Of a DNA stretch of 64,000 nt, positions 12,726-22,600 are shown piece by piece. The translations under genes were made by a program, and so were the position numbers. The first letter of the stretch is position 1, and each line of letters opens with the position of its first letter. The notes beneath the pieces are model-generated. The model was not told where the DNA came from, made no database searches, and worked only from the letters and a program-made list of their open reading frames with translations. The DNA comes from Macrostomum hystrix (lineage: Eukaryota > Platyhelminthes > Macrostomidae), in NCBI GenBank assembly GCA_950097015.1, contig CATNEN010000007.1:620001-684000 (forward strand). The letters run 5' to 3'.

Positions 12726-13083
12726 CAACCATAGAGAAGAGAAATGAAAGTATATATTGTTCGGCTGCTTAATACAAATAAATAAATGAGAACTCTACGC
12801 TTAATTTCTTACTGACTCATAGAGTGAACCTGAACGGACGTGACAATGAAATAAAACATTAAAACAAATCACATAAATTAAGAAAAATAAGGACTGCCAA
12901 AATAAAAACATAGAAATTTCCAGCATCGCCAGTTATTAATAACTAAAGATAATGTCACAAAGTCTGACATATAAACCAGAGCCAGATATTCAGGATTAAA
13001 AGCAAATACGAAATCGTGCGACGCGTTAATTGTTTAGTAAAATAAACCATTCACAGCTGAAAGTGTGAGAAAAACGCGCGAAG

Positions 13084-13175
13084 TTGCAGGGTTGTTGCAG
13101 GGTTGTTGCAGGGTTGTTGCAGGGTTGTTGCAGGGTTGTTGCAGGGTTGTTGCAGGGTTGTTGCAGGGTTGTTGA
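13084..13175. repeat. 11-bp minisatellite
   Basis: Eight or more perfect tandem copies of GTTGCAGGGTT, ending in a diverged GTTGAAGCG. Confidence 0.95.
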
Positions 13176-13354
13176 AGCGACAAAGGTAGACTCAGCTGCT
13201 GGCACAGGTGATAATTTGAGGAAGCATTTGCTGATTGTGGATATAAAACCCAATGACTTCAGCTTGAGATCGCAATGATGCAGAAGAAATAAAATTACTG
13301 AATAAAATAATTACTGAATATGCGATAAAAGACAAGGGTTCTCACCTGGTCTCA

Positions 13355-13590
13355 AATGGGTTTAGTTAGGGGTTTGAACAGGTCTCTAATAGGTTTCGTT
13401 AGGGGTTTGAACAGGTCTCTAATAGGTTTAGTTAGGGTTTTGAACAGGTCTCTAATAGGTTTAGTTAGGGTTTTGAACAGGTCTCTAATAGGTTTAGTTA
13501 GGGTTTTGAACAGGTCTCTAATAGGTTTAGTTAGGGTTTTGAACAGGTCTCTAATAGGTTTCGTTAGGGATTTGAACAGGTCTGTAACGC
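13355..13590. repeat. 33-bp minisatellite downstream of cytospin
   Basis: About seven 33-bp units with cores GTCTCTAATAGGTTTAGTTA and GGGTTTTGAACAG. Because 33 is a multiple of three, both strands stay open; neither encodes a recognisable protein. It lies within 105 bp of the cytospin stop, so it may be part of the 3' UTR. Confidence 0.92.
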
Positions 13591-13692
13591 ACGGGTTTGG
13601 CAAGAGTGAAGCAGTTAGGTGATCCGCAGCAAGATACGAGTGTATAAAAAGGTCCAATCAGACTGATCCGTGCAGTCAACAATAGCCCAGGG

Positions 13693-16600
13693 CTAGGACG
13701 CCTGGTTCTCGAATCGCACATAGATGCTGGCCACGTATGACATGACGGAATTCCAGTCAGGCCTCTCCACTGACACCATGTCCTCCAGGCTCAGCGTGGT
13801 TGGAATATTGGCGGACTCGGCCGCCTTGAAGGCCACCTGGAAATTTCGTCGCTTGTCCTCCGGCGTGAGCTGGTCGTATGGCACCAGATGAGGCAGGTAG
13901 CAGTGCAACAAGCCGCACATGGCCATGCCGTCATTCCAGGAAGTGGAGAAGTTGGTCACATCAATGTGCGGATAGCCGGCAAGGCGGTTCTGGCACCAGC
14001 GCAGCAGGCCGTTCCTTTTCGAGCCGCCGTGTCGCTTGGCCAGCTCGGTCAGCGGATCTGCGGGAGCCGACGATGACACGGGAGCGACAGGGCCGGCAGC
14101 TGCAGATGAAGCTGTAGGAGCCGGGGATGGCCGCAGCTGCGGCTGCTGCTGCTGCTGTTGAAGCAAAAGCGGCGCCGACGGAGGCGGCGGGGTGGAGTCG
14201 TGCGACGACAAAGACGGAGTGACCTCGTCGAGAATGGACTCCATGGCGGCGGTGGACATGTTGGGGTAGGAGCAGCGAATCAGGGCCGACTGGGCCAGCG
14301 AGTGACCGCGGGACAGGGGGTGGCGCAGCTGCTGCTGCTGTTGCTCTGACTGACCCTGCTGCGGCTGCTGCTGCTGTTGCTGTTCTAGCTGTTGCTGCTC
14401 CAACGGTACGGTGGGCACGCTGGTGCGACGGGTTTTCACCTGCAGGAATGTTTTTCTTTATATTTACTAATTGTAAAACTAATCGAATCACGACTCAACT
14501 GATCCTCAATCATGACCTAAAAACGATTCTAAACCATGACCTAAAACTGATCCTTAATCATGACCTAAAACTGATCCTTAATCATGACCTAAAACTGATC
14601 CTTAATCATGACCTAAAACTGATCCTTGATCATGACCTAAAACTGATCCTTAATCATGACCTAAAACTGATCCTTAATCATGACCTAAAACTGATCCTAA
14701 TTCATGACCTAAAACTGATCCTTAATCATGACCTAAAACTGATCCTAATTCATGACCTAAAACTGATCCTTAATCATGACCTAAAACCGATCCTAATTCA
14801 TGACCTAAAAATGTTTCTAAACCATGACCTAAAACTGATCCTTAATCATGACCTAAAACTGATCCTCAATCGTGATCTAAAACTGATCCTAAATGACACC
14901 TAACCAGATTGAACCAGATGTAGCAGCTATTGCACAAAGACTATGTACAGCTGTTTAGTCCATGGACTTGGGTAGCCGCCGTACCCACCCAAATTTTCAC
15001 CAATTCTTCAGCTTGATGAACTCAAGCCATTGGGGAAACCAGTATCATGCTCAAGCTCTTAAATCTCGTCCTTAGGCTGGGAATCGAACTCCTGACCCCT
15101 GTTAAAGCTTAAACACCTAAAAATGGATTCTAAATCGCAACCTAAAGACAGGCATCGCGGTGCACTGACCGTTTCGGCCACAGGAATGCCTGCAGCTGGC
15201 GGGCTGTCCGGACTGGGGCCCCGCTTCACAGTCTCCTCAATGGACTGGATCAGCGATTTGACGTGAGTGGAGGCTGCGGGCCTCTGCTCTAGCCGGCGCA
15301 TCGCCCTCATGTTGGCCAGCTCCTTGTCAACTGTGCTGGCCAACTCTCTGCTAGGAAATTCGCGCTGATGCTGCTGTTGTTGTTGCTGGTGCTGCTGCTG
15401 TTGCTGCTGTTGCAATTGCAGCTGTAACTGGTGCAGCTGGGAGCGAAGGCTCTCGGCCTCGCGCTTGGCGGCTGACAGCTCAACAGCATGACGCCTGGCC
15501 TCGTCCGTGAGCTGGCTGCGCTCCCGGCTCCAGTCGTTTAGCAGCCGCTCCGCTTCTTGCTTCACATCGTCGGCCACCTGCACAGTGCGCAGCAGGTCCT
15601 GCTCGTAGGACCGCCACTCTTCCAGCTCCTGTGCCGCCCGCTGCTCCAAGTCCTGGGGAGCGGCGAGAGTTGTTTGATAATCGACAATGAGCGGTGACCG
15701 ATTATCAATGAGCGATGACCGATTATCAATGAGCGATGACCGATTATCAATGAGCGATGAACGATGATCAATGAGCGATGACTGATTATCAATGAGAGAT
15801 GACCGATTATCAATGAGACATGACTGATTATCAATGAGACATGACTGATTATCAATGAGACATGACTGATTATCAATGAGACATGACTGATTATCAATGA
15901 GAGATGACCGATGATCAATGAGCGATGACCGATTATCAATTAGCAATGACCGATTATCAATGAGCGATGACTGATTATCAATGAGCGATGACCGATTATC
16001 AATGAGCGATGACCGATTATCAATGAGCGATGATCTGTTATCAATGAGAGGTGAAGCGTAATGACCAAACGAAATTCAAGTAGTAAGATAATGACAAAGG
16101 GAAAGTGTAGGAGTGGGGCAATGACCAACTTGAAGACCTAGGAGTGGGGCAATGACCAACTTGAAGACCTTGGAGTGGAGCGATGACCAACTCGAAGAAA
16201 TGCCAGGTAGGCAACTCACAGCCAGCCGAGCCCGCAGACTTTCGCAGGCCGCCTCAGCCGAAGCCAGCTCTGTCTCCAGCTGTCTGGCTCTGTCCGCCTC
16301 GGCCTCGGCAGCCGCCCTGGCGTCAGCGGTGGCAGTCTTCTGGCTGGCGAGTGACTCCGCCAGGCTCTGCCGCTGGCTTAGCACCAGCTCCAGCTCCTGG
16401 GCCTGCCGGGCGAGCTGCTCTTTGAGGCAAGTGGCGGTCTTCTCTGCTGATAGGCGAAGGTCCTGCAGCTGGCCAGTGAGCTGCAAGTTGGCCTCGTCAA
16501 GTCTGCTCAGCTCCTCCTGTGGAATTCAGAAGAGGAGAGGAGAAGATAAGTGAGGATAGGAGAGGACAAATGCGGATTAGTGAGGATAGGAGAGGACAAA

Positions 16601-19600
16601 TGCGGATTAGTGAGGATAGGAGAGGACAAATGAGGATAAGTGAGGATAGGAGAGGAAAAATGAGGAATAGTGAGGATAAGAGAGACAAATGAGGATAAAT
16701 GAGGATAGGAGAGGACAAATGCGGATTAGTGAGGATAGGAGAGGACAAATGAGGATAAGTGAAGACAGGAGAGTATAAATGAGGATTAGTGAGGATAGGG
16801 AATATAAATATGCATAAAATAGTTCAAGATAGGATGGGAGAGGATGAAATACATGCCATTGAGCCGGCAGCCAAGGTGGGAGTCGAGCAGAGCACTCACC
16901 TGAGCCCTGGACAGCTCGCAGGCCAGCTTCTCCTTCTGCTCGAGCATCGACTGCATCTCGCTAGCCGTGCTGACCGCATCGTCGCTATTTAACTCCTTCA
17001 TTCGCTCGAAGTCGGCCTTGGAGCTCTCGTACAGCTGTTTGAAGCGGGCCACCTCGCGCCGCAGGGAATTGCAGCGACCTTCCAGCTCGATGACCAGCCG
17101 GTCCCGCTTCAGACGGTCGATTTCGTCAGACTTGGCCTGGAGGACAGCGGCGGTCATTGTAGGGAGAGGCGCTAGTAAAAGCTACCTACGGCTGTTCAGT
17201 CCATGGACAGGGGAGACGCCACACCGACAGTCAGTTACCACAGCTTATACCCATTTAACAAAATTAAACAAGTCTTGCTAAAGGACGCAAATTATTCCAG
17301 TGGAGTCAAGAATCGAACCCCCGACGACGCTCTGACCAGCCAGTGGTAAAGGCGAACCTCTAAAGGTTGTGTACAACAGTTCAGTCCGCGGACTGGGGAG
17401 CAGCAGCTGTTGCTGGTACGCATTTACTAGTTGGGCAAACTCAAGTACAAGGAAGGTAAAGTGTCTCGCGCATGGACACAAATGCTCCCCTATAGATTCC
17501 TTGATTCCAAAGGTCAAGATTCGAATTCCCGACCTCATGGTAAGACGATTGGACGGGTTTTTACCAAGATAAATATTCGATAAATAAACAAATTACTGTA
17601 CTTAATGACACAATTTGAATCAGGAGATCTCACGATGAAAACTCAATCGTGACCTAAACCCGATCCCAAATAAACTAATACTCAAACAGATCCTAAATCA
17701 TGACCTAAAACTGATCTTAAATCATGACCTAAAACTGATCTTAAATCATGACCTAAAACAGATCCTAAATCATGACCTAAAACTGATCTTAAATCATGAC
17801 CTAAAACTGATCCTAAAACATGACCTAAAACTGATTCAAGCTGCAATCATTAGACGAAAAGCTACAAAGTTTAGGAATTGGGAATATAACTTTGGGCTTA
17901 AGGAACATTGGGTTGCACCCGCCTGACTGTGGTAATCCGGTTTTTATCCGGCTTCGTCCGGTTTCATCCGTTTTTAGGGGGTTTTCCGGATCAAATAGTT
18001 GTTTCACCCGGTTTTGATCCGGTTTCAGTTTCGGGCCAATATTCGGAGTAAAACCGGATCAAACAGTTCTGTCTCGTCACTTTTATCCGGTTTTCATCCG
18101 CTTTTTAATCCGGTTACATAGCCGACTAAATTTGGACAAAAACCGGGATTAAAAACCGGATTAAGATCGGATCAAATAGGTTTTAGGTCCAGATTCTGTC
18201 CGGTTTTTATTCCGTACATTGGACCGTCCAAAAGCGGATGAAATACGGAGCACAAAGCGGAGTATTTAATTGTGAGTGCATGCTTAATTGTAATTGCATA
18301 GAAATAAAATGCTACGGATGACGTCGCTGCTCGGCACTGAGATCTTTGAAGTATCCTAGCGTTCTTCTTTCTCAATTTATGTCTTCTAAATTTGGCTGCT
18401 GAGTGATTATTCGTCAAGAAATGGCCGCTGAAAATGTTTCCGCTTATATCCGCTCATTTGGCCGCTCATTTCAGCGCTCACCATCGAGTGTGATTTGGCC
18501 GCTCACTTTCAAGATTCTAATTAGCTGCTCTCATTAGCTGGCGGCTTCGGATTCGGCTAGCGGCAAATGCGTCCATGACCAAATTTTGGTAATCAATATT
18601 TGCCAACTTATTTAGGCACACCTGCAGATCAGTCCAGTATTTCGAACTCCGATCGTCGCCTGTGGCAGGGTACCTAAATATTTAAATTTCAAATTCTCTA
18701 GCATCATACACGAGTACATCCGCCTCGTGATGAGCATAATCCTGCTGCTCCTGGGACTCAGGCTCCGGCTCCGCTGCATCAACATTAAGAGTAGTCTGAG
18801 TTTTCACTTTTCTAAATCTATAGCATCACAAACTAGTTATTCCTCACGGTCCTCCACCTTCACACACAGGTATATACATACACAGGGGACTCACAGTCCT
18901 CCACCTTCACACACAGGTATTGCCTATTGCCTGCAGCACGCAGGACTGCAACCCCGCCGCCTCGCCGCCATCGCGAACTCTGCCAAATTCATGCGGCAGT
19001 AGCACAGCTCAACGGTACACGTTGGATGACTACAACAGGCTGCCCGATGAGGCCCCTCCATCTTACACGTCATGCCGCCGTTACGATAGACAACGACTAC
19101 CTGCCCAGTGCTGCTCCGATTGTGCAGCCTGGTATGCGGCTCTGCCTGCTGAGGAGCGAGAGAAGCGGCTACAGGCCAACGGACGGCACCGTCATCGCCC
19201 AGTAGTGCAGGCTGCGGAACTTTTTTGTAATCGAAATGCCGTCGAGCCCGCCGCCTGCTCCACTGGAGCACATGAAAGTGGGGAAGCGCAGACGACGACC
19301 GCTGCGAGATCTTTCCGTTTTGTCAGATCGCAATGACGCCCCCGAGAAGTGCGCGTCTACTCTGACGAAGGACCGTTAGAATACCTGATAATAGAACATA
19401 ACATAACATACCTGACCGGGATTCCAATCCAAGAGTGGGAAGTTTCTACTGTACTTCAGTAATCATTAGTTTGATTGCGGATCTCACTATCCTCACTAAT
19501 CCGCATTTGTCCTCTCCTATCCTCATTTATCCTCATTTATCCTCATTTGTCCTCTCTTATCCTCACTAATCCTCATTTGTCCTCTCCTATCCTCACTTAT

Positions 19601-22600
19601 CCTCATTTGTCCTCTCCTATCCTCACTAATCCGCATTTGATTCATTAGTTTCGGGTTAACTGCTGTTAGGTTTGTACTGCTGTTAGGGTTGTACTGCTGC
19701 TAGGGTTGTACTGCTGTTAGGGTTGTACTGCTGTTAGGGTTGTACTGCTGTTAGGGTTGTACTGCTGTTAGGGTTGTACTGCTGTTAGGGTTGTACTGCT
19801 GTTAGGGTTGTACTGCTGTTAGGGTTGTACTGCTGTTAGGGTTGTACTGCTGTTAGGGTTGTACTGCTGTTAGCCTCTGGAAGTCTGAAGATCCACCAGT
19901 TCGAACCGCCAGTCTGGCAGTTCCGCTGAAGCGATTGACAGCTAAGGACGACAATCGTCCGCCTGTGGAGATGCTACCCTACAAAGTGGAGACCGTCATA
20001 CGATACTTTCTGTTTCAGTACGACGAGTTCCACGAAAAGCCGCAGGTGTTGTACACCGGCGTGACGACATCAGCGGCCATTATTGTCGGCGTTTCTCGTG
20101 GGTCCCCTACGCCCGTTTAACTGGGCAGCCACGTCTCGATAGTAACAGCTAAAACCAACAAGTCAAGTGCGAAGCGCTATTTTGGCAAGCTGGTGCGTCG
20201 GCCATTCGGCACTAAAGCAGAGGCTTCAGGGGCCGCGAACCTCACCAATGTGCACGCTCCGACCGTCGAGCTGCCACGAGGTTGCGCTTCGTGCAAGGGC
20301 CTATTGTTGGAGTTGCAACGGTCTAAGACCCTCAGTGACGCTCAAGGTGAGTATGCAGAGTCTTCCCCGCGGATCGAACTTACGTTCTTCGCGTTTAGTA
20401 ATATTTGGGATGCACGTGCTTCTATGGTTCGATTCCCTCACCAAAATTTTGCAGGCTCCGATCTTCGATCCGCCCGGTCCACGGAAGCCCAGCTGCGTGA
20501 GGAGGTTAGGGCACTTCAGCAGAAGCTTCTTGTGTCCCAAAAGATGGAGGTGAGACTCATGCGCCAGTTAGAGGTCGAGCAGGCAAAGTCCTGCAACCTG
20601 GAGCGCAACGCTAAGGCAGCGAATGCGTTGCTAGTACGGGCATGTGACTTCCTAGTAGTAGGCGCTGCAGTGACCTCAGCTGCTTCGGGGGCAGATAGCT
20701 CGACAGAAGACGAACGGGTATCGAATCCCGACGTCGAAGACGCCAGCATACCGGAAAACTGCGAATTGTCAGCGTCGCAGACTCGGCAGCTGCTGAATGC
20801 CTGTACAGCACCAAAGCAGGGTCCATCGTCTGCTGGCTCTCTGTCAGTGGGCCTCGTGCCGCTGTCCGACAAGCAAGTGTACATGAAAACTTCGACGCAG
20901 CTCCGAGCTCAACTGGAGAGCCGACTACGGGACTACGAGTACGTCAAAGTGATGCAGGAGCCCGTTGACCTTGGCGAAGTTGACGAAGCTGGACTCGCCA
21001 AGATGCGCCGATCGGCCAGACTCGCAACGATTAGGGCCCTATTCCGGTCCGTTTTTACGGACGGCGAGTTAGCCAATAGTAGCCTGTCGGGCCGGTGGGC
21101 CTCTGGCTATGTGTCGCTGCCCGCAAATGCCGGCAAGCTGGCAGCAGCCAAGCAGTGGCTTGCTAACGCCAGTATTAAGTACAGTGAACTCGAGCTGCAG
21201 CGCGCGTTCACACGATGCGGTGAAACTGCACGACATCGACTGGGGCTGCCAAAACGCATAAGGAGCAAGGCACAGTCGAGTGGCGAAGCTGCCAAGCCAC
21301 GTCGCGATATGGGCGGGGCAGATAGTACTATTCGTATTCGGCTTCGTGCTGGGCCTTCGGCTGTGCTGCCGGCTGCCAAGCAAGTAACAGGTTCACGCAT
21401 CGTCAACGAAGATTCCTCCGAGTCGGACGGCTCCCCCGAAAGTGTCGCGTTCCGCGAAGCCAGGCAGGTGGGTAATTATACTTGTTACTTAAGCATTGAA
21501 ATACTAGGTAACAAGTAATGCATTTATAATTATATTTAAATTTAAATCAGGCCGAGACCGCACAGCCCAGGACGGATAATTCTGTACGAAATATCGACGA
21601 TCTGGAGATCGCTCCAGACATGCTCCTCGCCGTACTGCATGAGTAGGTGGAACTTCATAAAATCATGTAATTGATCGGGCCTGTCATAAAAAGGCGTCGC
21701 CCTAGACTTTGTCAGTCAACAGTAAAACGCAGTGAAAAGGATTTTCTGTGGTTTCCATTGCGGAACGATTGCGGATCGAGTATGACAAATGGAATTTCAG
21801 TTGCAAATATTTGTCTAAATATATTTATTGGAGCTTGGGTTGATCGTTTTGAGATTGGGGTAGAGAGGTTGAGATTGAGATCGAGATTATGGGGATGAGA
21901 TTGGGGATACCGAAGGCATTGCCTTACCTTAAGTAACGTACGATACCTTGAACGCATTTTTCTTTTCGAATTAATTAATAATTCACACGTACCGGGTGCT
22001 ACATATAATTGCTGCCACAAAACGTGTTGCCACATTTTTCTTACCATTCTATATATCCTTTTTGCAACCCATTTTTTGCACCTCAATTAAACGTCGTAAA
22101 CAACATTTTTTAAATACAATGGCCATATATTCTGTTTCTGGCGAGTTGACGCCGTCACTTTTTTGTTATGGGACCAGCCACTTTCGGCACAATCTGCAGT
22201 ATAAACTGTCCAATGCTGTCTCCTGTATTTATTTTCAATTTATTTACTGTCAATACGGTAGCACTGCCTTTGATGCACAGTTTTGTTGCAGGGTCCAAAA
22301 TTTAGGACAGCATACTTCGGCAAATGCTTCATATTTGCATTTATCTGCAGTTGTGAATGGGCGTCGGCTTAATTATACTTGTTACTTAAGTATTGAAATA
22401 CTAGGTAACAAGTAATGCATTTATAATTATATTTAAATTTAAATTATACACTTAAGTTTAACTTTGAATTGATGCACACTATGCACTACGTATATCCGGA
22501 TTTTCATCCGCTTTCTCGTCCGGTTAAAGTGTACGAACATGTCATCCGTTTAGATCCGGAATTTCATCCGCTTTCTCGTCCGGTTAAAGTGTACGTACAT

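Noticed and set aside
13355-13590. Interstitial telomere repeat (TTAGGG occurs in each unit, also at 19660-19873)
   Set aside because: TTAGGG occurs once per 33 or 18 bp within longer units, not as tandem hexamers.
20167-20553. Other-frame ORF overlapping the BEN-like gene
   Set aside because: Shadow frame; composition and splice sites support the chosen frame.
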